A stretch of 64,000 nt of DNA from Microvirga brassicacearum (GTDB lineage Bacteria > Pseudomonadota > Alphaproteobacteria > Rhizobiales > Beijerinckiaceae): contig NZ_VCMV01000014.1 in NCBI RefSeq assembly GCF_008757455.1, positions 186,001 through 250,000 on the forward strand, in the 5' to 3' direction. The position numbers were made by a program, and so were the translations under genes. Positions 1 to 7,514 of this stretch are shown here, piece by piece; position 1 is the first letter of the stretch; each line of letters starts with the position of its first letter. Under the pieces are notes generated by a model. The model was given only the letters and a program-made list of their open reading frames with translations, was not told where the DNA came from and ran no database searches.

Positions 1-298
1 CCATTCGCACGCTCTCGTGGAGCATATTGCGCTCACCAATCCGATTGTCGCAAAACAGATCGGCCAACTTGCCGGCGTCTTTGCCCGCGTTCACACCGAC
101 CTCGCCATGCACAACGCCGAGGGTATCGCCCTTCTCGGCCAACAGGCCACACGCGAGGCCTACGTCCTGGCCTACAACGACGCCTTTCTCCTCATCGCCG
201 TGCTGAGCGCCTTCGCCCTGGCTGCTCTCGTCATCCATGTGTCGGTGGTCGCAATCGGGCGGCGTATGTCGGCCGTTTCTCAACCCGCGTTCTCGTAA
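1..298 (+). CDS. DHA2/EmrB-type MFS drug exporter, C-terminal fragment
   Basis: The frame is open from the first base and ends at TAA 296-298, so only the last ~98 codons are inside the window. The sequence REAYVLAYNDAFLLIA followed by a hydrophobic stretch is typical of the last periplasmic loop and last membrane helix of EmrB/QacA (DHA2) proton-driven multidrug exporters. A HlyD/EmrA adaptor starts 17 bases downstream on the same strand, the usual partner of such an exporter. The start codon and most membrane helices lie upstream of the window, so substrate and exact subfamily cannot be judged. Confidence 0.8.
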   Translation, partial: HSHALVEHIALTNPIVAKQIGQLAGVFARVHTDLAMHNAEGIALLGQQATREAYVLAYNDAFLLIAVLSAFALAALVIHVSVVAIGRRMSAVSQPAFS

Positions 299-315
299 GT
301 TCGAAGTCAAACATC

Positions 316-1380
316 ATGATCGCCAAGTTCTTCAAATCAACCACCACCCTCCTTGCCTGCCTCGTCGGCCTCGCGGGCGTTTTTCTTGTTCTCTATGCAT
401 GGCGCCTGCCACCATTCAGCAGCGCCATCGAGACGACGGACAACGCTTATGTGCGCGGGCAGGTCGTTGTCATCAGTCCGCAACTCGCAGGCTACGTGGT
501 CGAGGTGGCGGTCCAGGATTATCAGCCGGTCAAGGCGGGGCAAATGCTGGTTCGGATCGACGATCGGATTTTTGAACAACGACACCAGCAAGCCCGAGCA
601 ACTCTCGCGGCGCAACAGGCCGCCTTGGCAAATTCCGAACAGAAGCGCCGCTCGGACGAGGCCCGCATCAAATCCAGCCAGGCGCAGGTCGACAGCGCGC
701 AAGCGGCTTTCACGGCGGCTGAAGCCAATTGGGGGCGCATCGAACCGCTTCTCCAGCGCGGCGTGACAACGCAAAGCCAGGCGGACCAAAGCCGATCCGC
801 GCGCGATCAGGCGGCCGCGGCGTTGAGCCAGGCACAAGCGGCGCTGGAAGTGTCGCGGCAGGATCTGGCAGCGACGATCGTCAGCCGGCAATCGTTGGAA
901 GCTGCCGTCGAAGGCGCCGAGGCGGCTGTTCACCTTGCCGAGATCGATCTGCAGAACACCCGCATCGTTGCGCCCGAGGACGGACGGCTCGGCGAAGTCG
1001 GCGCCCGGCTGGGGCAATACGTCTCGGCCGGCACGCAACTTCTTACAGTCGTGCCGAAGCGGTTCTGGGTCGTGGCAAATTTCAAGGAAACACAGCTCGC
1101 CGGCATGAAGGTGGGTCAGCCGGCGACATTTGCGGTCGACGCCTTGCCCGATGAGTCTTTGCGTGGGCATATCGAGCGCTTCTCGCCCGCAACCGGATCG
1201 GAATTCAGTGTGCTGAAGGCCGACAACGCCACCGGCAACTTCACAAAAGTTGCGCAACGGCTTCCGGTGCGCATTGCCATTGATCCCGGTCAGGAACTGG
1301 CAAACCGCCTCGCGCCGGGAATGTCGGTGGTGGTCAGCATCGACACCACAGCCTCGGCGGAGCGCCCGGTCATGCAGTGA
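316..1380 (+). CDS. HlyD/EmrA-type membrane fusion protein
   Basis: Periplasmic adaptor expected to link the MFS exporter just upstream to an outer-membrane channel. The 354-residue protein has one N-terminal membrane helix (about residues 10-28), then a lipoyl/barrel-sandwich half motif beginning around TDNAYVRGQ (45-55), a long Ala/Gln-rich coiled-coil hairpin (about 85-215), the second half of the lipoyl domain (near IVAPEDGRLGEV) and a C-terminal beta-barrel domain with NFTKVAQRLPVRI. Length and order match EmrA. The 17-base gap to the exporter gene suggests one transcript. Confidence 0.9.
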   Translation: MIAKFFKSTTTLLACLVGLAGVFLVLYAWRLPPFSSAIETTDNAYVRGQVVVISPQLAGYVVEVAVQDYQPVKAGQMLVRIDDRIFEQRHQQARATLAAQQAALANSEQKRRSDEARIKSSQAQVDSAQAAFTAAEANWGRIEPLLQRGVTTQSQADQSRSARDQAAAALSQAQAALEVSRQDLAATIVSRQSLEAAVEGAEAAVHLAEIDLQNTRIVAPEDGRLGEVGARLGQYVSAGTQLLTVVPKRFWVVANFKETQLAGMKVGQPATFAVDALPDESLRGHIERFSPATGSEFSVLKADNATGNFTKVAQRLPVRIAIDPGQELANRLAPGMSVVVSIDTTASAERPVMQ

Positions 1381-1393
1381 CGGGAGTCCGTCT

Positions 1394-1451
1394 CTAGATC
1401 AGCATGATGTCGGCCGAAAGCCGTTGCACACTTTTCGGCATCATGCGCTAG
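1394..1451. repeat. CTAG-bounded intergenic palindromic repeat, copy 1
   Basis: Short imperfect inverted repeat starting with CTAGATCAGCATGATG and ending with CATCATGCGCTAG, with CCGAAA and TTTTCGG in the inner arms. It lies between the plus-strand HlyD gene and the minus-strand small gene. It resembles the CATGATC...CCGAAAACCGG family found between genes in many Hyphomicrobiales. Related copies are at 27929-28030, 39883-39970 and 56918-56959. Its right-hand CTAG supplies the TAG stop (read on the minus strand) of the gene ending at 1448. Confidence 0.7.
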
Positions 1452-1681
1452 GGTTTGACCCGCTGGAAGATGTAGTAGCCCTGCGCCTGGATCGCCTCTG
1501 CGATCTCGCGCTCTCCGAACCCCGCAGAGGCGAGCGCCCCGCGGTCCATTCTGCCTGCGAATTCCCAAACCGGCGCTTCAAGAAAAGGCGGCACCGGCCG
1601 CTCCTCGGGCACAGCGCAGCGGATATCCGGTTCATCACGACGGCAGAAGATGTTGAAGCCTTGCGAACTCTCGTCACTCAT
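1448..1681 (-). CDS. conserved small hypothetical protein
   Basis: A 77-residue protein starting at ATG 1681 (MSDESSQGFNIF), with GGAG about nine bases upstream. I do not recognise a named family. It is acidic to neutral and ends GYYIFQRVKP. It reads in the same direction as, and 66 bases after, the Anbu peptidase gene, so it may be the last gene of that operon. Two cysteines (FCRRDEPDIRC) are the only notable residues. An in-frame start 12 codons further upstream exists but lacks a ribosome-binding site. Confidence 0.55.
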   Translation of the reverse strand: MSDESSQGFNIFCRRDEPDIRCAVPEERPVPPFLEAPVWEFAGRMDRGALASAGFGEREIAEAIQAQGYYIFQRVKP

Positions 1682-1747
1682 AGGCGGAGGCTCCCTGCGC
1701 GAGCCTTGCTGACGCATCGTAAAGTGGCGGGTTCAGCGATCAGGGTT

Positions 1748-2497
1748 TTAAAACCCCTCGTCCGCATAGGGCGGGCGCGGGATTGCCTGATGGGCGGCCC
1801 TGAGGGCGGAAGACCAGCGATCGCGAAGGTCACGGAAATAGGGCTCGTCCTCTTCGATGCGGTAGCGGATGCCGGCTCGCAGCGCATCCCGTTTGGCGAC
1901 CACGATGTCGATCGGCAGCCCCACCCCCAGATTGGATTTCAACGTCGAGTCCATGGAGATAAGCCCAAGCTTTAGCGCCTCCACGATCGCGGTGTCGTGC
2001 GCAATGGCACGGTCCAGGATCGGCTTGCCGTATTTTGGCTCGCCGATCTGCAGAAACGGCGTGTCGTCGGTCGCCTCGATGGCGTTGCCGGCAGCGTAGA
2101 TCTGAAACAGCCTCATGTCGCCGCCGAGGATCTGACCACCCAACAGGAGAGTCACGTCGAACGACATATTCCGCATTTCCATGTCGGCACCGTCCGCCGC
2201 ATAGACTTGGCGGATCGCTCGCCCGACGAGACGGGAGGCTTTCACCATGGTGGGAACGGTGAAAAGCGTCTCCAACTCACCGGTCTGGGGATCCTCGATC
2301 CCCTCGGAAAGCAGGGACAGAACCGATTGGCTGATCGAGAGATTTCCCGCGGTAGCGAGCGTGATCATCCTCTCGCCGGGGACCTCGAACAGATGCAATT
2401 TGCGGAAAATCGCAATGTTATCGACGCCCGCATTGGTCCGTGTGTCGGCGATCATGACGAGGCCTTCCCGGACGAGAATGCCGACGCAATAAGTCAT
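1748..2497 (-). CDS. Anbu-type proteasome-like peptidase (COG3484)
   Basis: Self-compartmentalising Ntn-hydrolase of the Anbu (ancestral beta subunit) family, 249 residues. I start at ATG 2497 because this places threonine directly after the initiator Met. The active site is then Thr1, Asp17 (IADTRTN) and Lys32 (FRKLH), counted from that Thr. A longer reading upstream would bury the nucleophile. The genes upstream encode a transglutaminase-like protease, an alpha-E protein and an ATP-grasp enzyme, the conserved Anbu neighbourhood. The physiological substrate is not known for the family; a link to amidoligase-made peptide products has been proposed from gene context. Confidence 0.9.
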   Translation of the reverse strand: MTYCVGILVREGLVMIADTRTNAGVDNIAIFRKLHLFEVPGERMITLATAGNLSISQSVLSLLSEGIEDPQTGELETLFTVPTMVKASRLVGRAIRQVYAADGADMEMRNMSFDVTLLLGGQILGGDMRLFQIYAAGNAIEATDDTPFLQIGEPKYGKPILDRAIAHDTAIVEALKLGLISMDSTLKSNLGVGLPIDIVVAKRDALRAGIRYRIEEDEPYFRDLRDRWSSALRAAHQAIPRPPYADEGF

Positions 2498-2547
2498 GGG
2501 TGTGGCTCCGGGAGATCGTTGGACGGGTTGCCGTTGGGGCATCATCA

Positions 2548-3369
2548 TCACTGTGCTTGCGACTGGCCAGCGCTTTCAATCCGCAAGGAGACATCGAGCG
2601 CTTCACGGGAGACCCCGTAATAGCTGCCTCGGACCGGAGCCGCATCAAGATAATCGAGCCCGGTAGCCAGACGGACGTAATGGCCTGTCGCACAAACGCC
2701 GTTCGTCGCGTCGAAGCTGACCCAGCCCAAATCGGCCACAAAGACCTCGGCCCAGGCATGGCCCGCGTCCTGCTCGCTCTCCTCCTCCTTGTGCAGGTAG
2801 CCCGATACGTAGCGCGCCGGCATGCCGAGGCAGCGCGCGGCTGTGATGAAAATATGCGTAAAATCCTGGCAGACGCCATGCCCTGCGGCAAAAGCCTCGC
2901 CGGCTGATGTGGTCGACGTGGTCGCTTCGGTGTCGAAACGCAGCCGCTCCCGCATCGCCCCCATCAGCATGTGCGCCCGGTCGAGTGGCGCCGCGATGTG
3001 GCCAGCCGACGCCTCGGTGAAGTCCCGAATCGCCGGGTCGATCTGCGTCAACGGCGTGCCGCGGAGGTAGAATGCCTCCGGAAAGCGCTCCGGAGCGCCG
3101 CGAATGATCCCGTCAACCTCAGTCGTTTCCACCTCGCCCCTGACCTTCAGCCCGATATGCTTGATCGGCCCCGCCACATAGAGGCTGTGCATGACGTTGC
3201 CGTACCAATCCTCTCGCCGGATGAGCCGTGCGTCGCAATCGGTATCGATGCTCCAGGAGATGACCCTCTGACCCTCATGGCCGCGTGGCGTCAGGCGCAG
3301 GAGTTGCATGGCCGCATGGACGGGCTCGCTGTAGCTGTAGGTCGTGTCATGGGCGATCCGGATACGCAT
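2548..3369 (-). CDS. transglutaminase-like cysteine peptidase
   Basis: 273 residues with an N-terminal bacterial transglutaminase-associated beta domain (about 1-90), then a transglutaminase/protease-like core. The catalytic triad is visible as Cys167 (HGVCQDF), His204 (DAGHAWAEV) and Asp220 (WVSFDATNG). Members are thought to hydrolyse rather than cross-link amide bonds. There is no clear ribosome-binding site. The start lies 3 bases after the stop of the alpha-E gene, so translational coupling is likely. It forms part of the four-gene ATP-grasp / alpha-E / transglutaminase / Anbu set. The extra C-terminal 50 residues are ordinary for the family. Confidence 0.92.
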   Translation of the reverse strand: MRIRIAHDTTYSYSEPVHAAMQLLRLTPRGHEGQRVISWSIDTDCDARLIRREDWYGNVMHSLYVAGPIKHIGLKVRGEVETTEVDGIIRGAPERFPEAFYLRGTPLTQIDPAIRDFTEASAGHIAAPLDRAHMLMGAMRERLRFDTEATTSTTSAGEAFAAGHGVCQDFTHIFITAARCLGMPARYVSGYLHKEEESEQDAGHAWAEVFVADLGWVSFDATNGVCATGHYVRLATGLDYLDAAPVRGSYYGVSREALDVSLRIESAGQSQAQ

Positions 3370-3372
3370 CGG

Positions 3373-4317
3373 TCAACACAGATACTGGTTTGTGATGGAT
3401 TGTCCGAGCCGGTTGTTCTCGGCAAGAAACTCCTGCAGGAACTCGTGCAATCCAACCTGAAAGATGTCGTCGATCGTGCGGTTGGTGAGGCGCGCGTGGG
3501 CCGCGCGAGCAAGCCTCTGCGCGGATCCCGTCGTGCCGTAGCGGTGGGCAATATCATCCAGGTGACTGGACAGGGCAGCATAGCAAGCGGCGAGCGACCG
3601 CGGCATTTCCTGTCGCAGAATGAGCAAGTCCGCGACGAGCCATGGCCGAAGATTCTGGTGATAGACCCACTGGTAGCTGACGAGTGCCGAGACGGAGCGC
3701 AAGATCGCCGCCCAATGATAATAGTCGATGCCGCCACCTACCTCCGCATCCTGCGGGAGAAGCACGTGGTACTTGACGTCGAGCACACGCGCCGTGTTGT
3801 CGGCCCGCTCCACGTAGACCCCGAGACGGGAGAACCAGTAGGCATCGTTGCGCAACATCGTCCGCATGGCCGAGCCGTCATAGCGCAGAGAAGCTTCCTT
3901 CACGAGGTTCAGAAACCGCGGCAGATCCTGAACGCTGATTTTGCGCACGCTGAGGTGGCGCAAATCGAGCCATGCCGAATTGATCGCCTCCCACATCTCC
4001 GACGTTAGCGCACTGCGAACCGATCTCGCATTCTGGCGCGCGGTGTCGAAGCAACATTGGATGCTGGATGGGTTTGCCTCCGAGAATGCCAGGAACTCGA
4101 TGACGTTTGCGGGTGTGACCTCGTCGTATACCTGCCTGAATTCTTCCAGCGCACCGGCCGTGACGAGCGCCGACTCCCACTCGTTGCTGTCGACGCCATT
4201 ATAGGAAAGCGGCATCGAGGCCATGCGGTAGGCGACATCGAGCACGCGCGCCAGGTTTTCGGCACGTTCCACGTACCGCGAAAGCCAGTAGAGACTGTCC
4301 GCATCCCGACTCAGCAC
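3373..4317 (-). CDS. alpha-E domain protein (DUF403 family)
   Basis: All-helical 314-residue protein of the alpha-E family, with the typical opening LSRDADSLYWLSRYVERAENLARVL and the repeated motif FSRLGVYVERADNTARVLDV near residue 170. The start is GTG 4317 with GGGAG seven bases upstream. Alpha-E proteins are encoded next to circularly permuted ATP-grasp enzymes and are predicted to act with them in making or modifying a peptide-like compound. No enzymatic residues can be named. It is 25 bases downstream of the ATP-grasp gene and 3 bases before the transglutaminase gene. Confidence 0.92.
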   Translation of the reverse strand: MLSRDADSLYWLSRYVERAENLARVLDVAYRMASMPLSYNGVDSNEWESALVTAGALEEFRQVYDEVTPANVIEFLAFSEANPSSIQCCFDTARQNARSVRSALTSEMWEAINSAWLDLRHLSVRKISVQDLPRFLNLVKEASLRYDGSAMRTMLRNDAYWFSRLGVYVERADNTARVLDVKYHVLLPQDAEVGGGIDYYHWAAILRSVSALVSYQWVYHQNLRPWLVADLLILRQEMPRSLAACYAALSSHLDDIAHRYGTTGSAQRLARAAHARLTNRTIDDIFQVGLHEFLQEFLAENNRLGQSITNQYLC

Positions 4318-4342
4318 GACAATGCTCCCGATTGGCCGCCGC

Positions 4343-5767
4343 TCATTCGCTCAACACCCACGTATCCTTGGTTCCGCCGCCCTGGCTCGAATTGACCACC
4401 AGCGATCCCGATTTCAACGCGACACGGGTCAGCCCACCCGGCACGATCCGGACGCCGTCGCGACCCGTCAGCACGAACGGCCGCAGGTCCACGTGGCGCG
4501 GCGCGAGACCGCTCTCCGTGAAGATCGGACTGGTGGACAGAGCGAGCGTTGGCTGCGCCACATAGTTGTCGGGATTGGCACGGATCAGATTGCGGAATTG
4601 ATCGCACATCTCCGTCGTCGAATGCGGGCCCACGAGCATCCCATAGCCGCCCGATCCGTTGACCTGCTTGACGACGAGCTCATGCAGGTTGTCCATCACG
4701 TAGGACATCGCCTCGCGTTCGCGGCAGCGCCATGTCGGAACGTTTTTCAGGATCGCTTCTTCGCCCATATAGAAGCGCACGATATCGGGCACGTAGCTGT
4801 AGATCGCCTTGTCGTCGGCGACCCCTGTGCCGGGTGCGTTGGCGATGGTGACGTTGCCTGCTCGATACGCGGCGATCAGCCCCGGCACGCCGAGGGCAGA
4901 ATCCGGGCGGAAGACAAGCGGGTCGAGAAAATCGTCATCGAGCCGACTATAGATCACATCGACTCGCTTCGGCCCCTCGGTCGTGCGCATGTAGACGATC
5001 TCGTCACGCACCACGAGATCGCGCCCCTCCACCAGCTCGACCCCCATGCGGTCGGCGAGAAAGCTGTGTTCGTAATAGGCGCTGTTATAGGAACCAGGGG
5101 TCAACAAAACGACGACCGGATCGGACGAGCCGCGTTCGGGCACGACCGACTTCAGGGTGCCGAGAAGTTCGTCCACATAGTTCTCGATCGGGCGGATGCG
5201 CTGCATCGCCATGAGATCGGGAAACAACCGCAGCATGACCTCGCGGTTCTCCAGCATATAGGAGACACCGGAGGGGGTGCGAAGATTGTCCTCCAGAACA
5301 TAAAAATCCTTGTCGTCGACCCGCACCACATCGATCCCGGCGACCTGTACGTAAACCCCGCCGCTGACCGAAAGCCCGTTCATCTGAGGCCGATAATGCG
5401 GGTTCTGGAAGATCAACTCGGGCGGGATGATCCCGGCGCGCAGAATCTCGCGCGGACCGTATATGTCCTTGAGGAAGAGATTGAGCGCCCGCGCCCTCTG
5501 CTCCAGCCCGCGCGACAGGTGCGCCCATTCCTGTCCCGACATGATGCGGGGGATGATGTCGAAGGGGATCAGACGCTCTTCGGCCTCGGCGTTGCCATAG
5601 ACCGCGAAGGTGATGCCGACCTTGCGAAACAGAAGCTCCGCCTCGTCGCGACGGTGTTCGAGGAGTTGAGAGGGGGCCGAATTCAGCCAGCCCTCGAGCA
5701 CACGATAGGCCTCGCGGGTTGGCCCGCCGTTGCCGTTCATCTCATCGAATATGGATCGCGACGTCAC
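4343..5767 (-). CDS. circularly permuted ATP-grasp protein (type 2)
   Basis: 474-residue member of the circularly permuted ATP-grasp family (DUF404/DUF407 type), predicted to form amide or peptide bonds with ATP. Recognisable blocks are GREIL-type PREILRAG near 105, ENLRTPSGVSYMLENR near 160, the NAPGTGVADDKAIYSYVPD block (310-328) and the glycine-rich loop VKQVNGSGGYG (366-376). First gene of the Anbu operon. It appears to start at GTG 5767 with a somewhat distant GGGGAGAA; ATG 5740 is a possible shorter start. The product is unknown for the family. Confidence 0.92.
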   Translation of the reverse strand: MTSRSIFDEMNGNGGPTREAYRVLEGWLNSAPSQLLEHRRDEAELLFRKVGITFAVYGNAEAEERLIPFDIIPRIMSGQEWAHLSRGLEQRARALNLFLKDIYGPREILRAGIIPPELIFQNPHYRPQMNGLSVSGGVYVQVAGIDVVRVDDKDFYVLEDNLRTPSGVSYMLENREVMLRLFPDLMAMQRIRPIENYVDELLGTLKSVVPERGSSDPVVVLLTPGSYNSAYYEHSFLADRMGVELVEGRDLVVRDEIVYMRTTEGPKRVDVIYSRLDDDFLDPLVFRPDSALGVPGLIAAYRAGNVTIANAPGTGVADDKAIYSYVPDIVRFYMGEEAILKNVPTWRCREREAMSYVMDNLHELVVKQVNGSGGYGMLVGPHSTTEMCDQFRNLIRANPDNYVAQPTLALSTSPIFTESGLAPRHVDLRPFVLTGRDGVRIVPGGLTRVALKSGSLVVNSSQGGGTKDTWVLSE

Positions 5768-5948
5768 CGTGTGGGCGTTCTCCCCGCGCAGCCCCGACGA
5801 CTGGCTGCCTTGCAGGGTAGAGGCACAAATCGCACGAGCACAAGGGAAATTCAGCGTACCGCAACGGCAGCATCTGATCAGAAATTCGCCATCTGACGTT
5901 CAAACAGGCGGCCAGCGCGCCTTAGCGCAAGCCGCGGTCGCCGCGTCC

Positions 5949-6347
5949 TCATTTCCACAAGCCGTAATCTTCCCACTGAGCTTCAGGGATCTCATCGCCC
6001 ACGACGAAGTCCACAGAGACAGCCGAGCGTTGATCCTCGGTGAGCGTGCATTCGAATTGCAGCTGGTACCAATGGCCTTTGTGGCGGAACGCTCCGCCGG
6101 TTCCGGCCACGACGTTATTGTCGATCTCGGGCGCCTCGATCGCGTCCACAACGACGCGGTTGACCGCCTTGTACGCGCGCTCGCGCCGCAATTCCTCGCC
6201 GGCTTTGATGCCGCAGATCTCCATCATCCGCGTGACCGGCTCCAGCCGGTCGAGGGATTTCTCCATGCGATGGCTGGCGGGTTGGGCAGGGACGATCGTG
6301 AGGGCAAGGAAAAACGGGACGGCCAGCAGCCGATACGCACGAGACAA
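5949..6347 (-). CDS. DUF930 secreted protein
   Basis: 132 residues with a Sec-type signal peptide (hydrophobic LLAVPFFLALTIVPAQPA, likely cut near residue 24) followed by a DUF930 domain: RLEPVTRMMEICGIKA, VNRVVVDAI, GGAFRHKGHWYQLQFEC and a closing WEDYGLW. The start is TTG 6347 with GGAG eight bases upstream. The nearest ATG is in another frame. DUF930 is of unknown function and largely restricted to Hyphomicrobiales. Two cysteines may pair after export. Confidence 0.8.
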   Translation of the reverse strand: MSRAYRLLAVPFFLALTIVPAQPASHRMEKSLDRLEPVTRMMEICGIKAGEELRRERAYKAVNRVVVDAIEAPEIDNNVVAGTGGAFRHKGHWYQLQFECTLTEDQRSAVSVDFVVGDEIPEAQWEDYGLWK

Positions 6348-6450
6348 GATTTCGCTCCGTCATGAATGGTGGAAACCGTCCGGTTTATCCGCAACCGTGG
6401 CCATATCATGGCCAATCGATTTGTTTGGGCGACAGCAACACCGCCGCGGG

Positions 6451-7374
6451 TCAATCACCCTCCGGGATCTCGGTCGCCTCGGGTGCGATGCCGGTTGCCA
6501 GCTTGACCATCTCGAGCAGTTTCTTGCCCAGGGGCCCAGGCGGCTGGTCGATATGCCACATGGCCCCGAACGTCCAGCGTGCATCGATCCGCAGATCGCT
6601 GCAATCGAGCCGCACGACCCGCCCGCAGGCGAGGTCTTCGGCAAAAAAGGCTTCGGTGCCGAAGCTCCACCCCACGCCCGAGAGGATGAGCTCGCGCAGA
6701 ATGAGGAGATCGCTCACGGTCCAGACATCGGTGCCGAAGACGCGGCTCATGCGTTCCGTATCGACGCTGGGCGAGCCGACATAATAGAGCTGCCTGTGCC
6801 GGGACAATTCCGCGAGCTTGAACGGCTCCCGCAGTTTCGCCAGCGGGTGGTGCGGAACGGCCACGAGAATAAGCTCGATCGCAGCGAGTGCCTGCCTTTC
6901 CACGTCGGCGGGGACATCACGGATGGGCGCCAGACACAGATCGAGAGCGCCGGATTTCAGGTCGTCCCAGAGGCGATTCAGCGAACTTGCGAAAATCTGC
7001 ACCTGCACATGAGGATGTTCCGCCCCGAAGGCATTGAGCGCCGTGAGCAGAGGCGCAAAGGGGAACAACACGTCCATGGCGAGCCGAATGCGATTTTCCT
7101 CGCCGCGCTCCAGGGCCTTGGAATGGGCGGAAAACCGGCGGGCGCCCTCGACCGCCGCCTGCGCTTCACGAAACAGCGCCCGGCCGTTCGGTGTCAGGCT
7201 CGGCCGGGAAACGCCCCGCGTGAGCAGTTGAAGCCCGCAGGATTCTTCAAGGCGCGTCACCGAATAGCTGACCGTCGAGACAGCTCGGCCCAAGCGGCGC
7301 GCCGCCTCCGAGAAGCTTGAAGTCTCCGCAACAGCGATAAATGCCGTCAGATGGTCGATCAGATTAGGGTGCAT
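6451..7374 (-). CDS. LysR-family transcriptional regulator
   Basis: 307 residues: N-terminal winged helix-turn-helix (about 5-63, LTAFIAVAETSSFSEAARRLG) and a periplasmic-binding-like effector domain (about 90-295). It is transcribed divergently from the acyl-CoA ligase / Liv-type ABC transporter operon, with about 140 bases between the starts, so it is the best candidate for that operon's regulator. The family usually controls the divergent promoter in response to a substrate or intermediate. The effector is unknown. Its low similarity to AaeR/BenM types prevents naming. Confidence 0.88.
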   Translation of the reverse strand: MHPNLIDHLTAFIAVAETSSFSEAARRLGRAVSTVSYSVTRLEESCGLQLLTRGVSRPSLTPNGRALFREAQAAVEGARRFSAHSKALERGEENRIRLAMDVLFPFAPLLTALNAFGAEHPHVQVQIFASSLNRLWDDLKSGALDLCLAPIRDVPADVERQALAAIELILVAVPHHPLAKLREPFKLAELSRHRQLYYVGSPSVDTERMSRVFGTDVWTVSDLLILRELILSGVGWSFGTEAFFAEDLACGRVVRLDCSDLRIDARWTFGAMWHIDQPPGPLGKKLLEMVKLATGIAPEATEIPEGD

Positions 7375-7514
7375 TCGAATGTCTCGAACGAAATCTTCGA
7401 TCTTTTCGCACTTTACTGAAAGAAAGCAGGCCTGTTAAGTTTTTTTACAAGAGCCCTAAGGGCCAAGCGCTTTCTGACGAATAGTCGGTGCAGTGCGACC
7501 ATGGAGGAAGCTGG
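7375..7514. promoter_or_regulatory. divergent control region between LysR gene and acyl-CoA ligase operon
   Basis: The 140-base gap is less GC-rich than its surroundings. Near the LysR start it holds repeated TTCGA-type blocks (ATTCGAATG at 7373-7381, TCTCGAACGAAATCTTCGA just after), which could contain a T-N11-A LysR box. A T-rich segment (TTAAGTTTTTTTAC, near 7436-7449) follows. I cannot define -35/-10 elements with certainty. Confidence 0.4.

Noticed and set aside
337..1257. Long minus-strand open frame opposite the HlyD gene
   Set aside because: It is the complement of a well-supported plus-strand gene in GC-rich DNA, and its composition (Arg/Leu/His-rich) matches no protein family.
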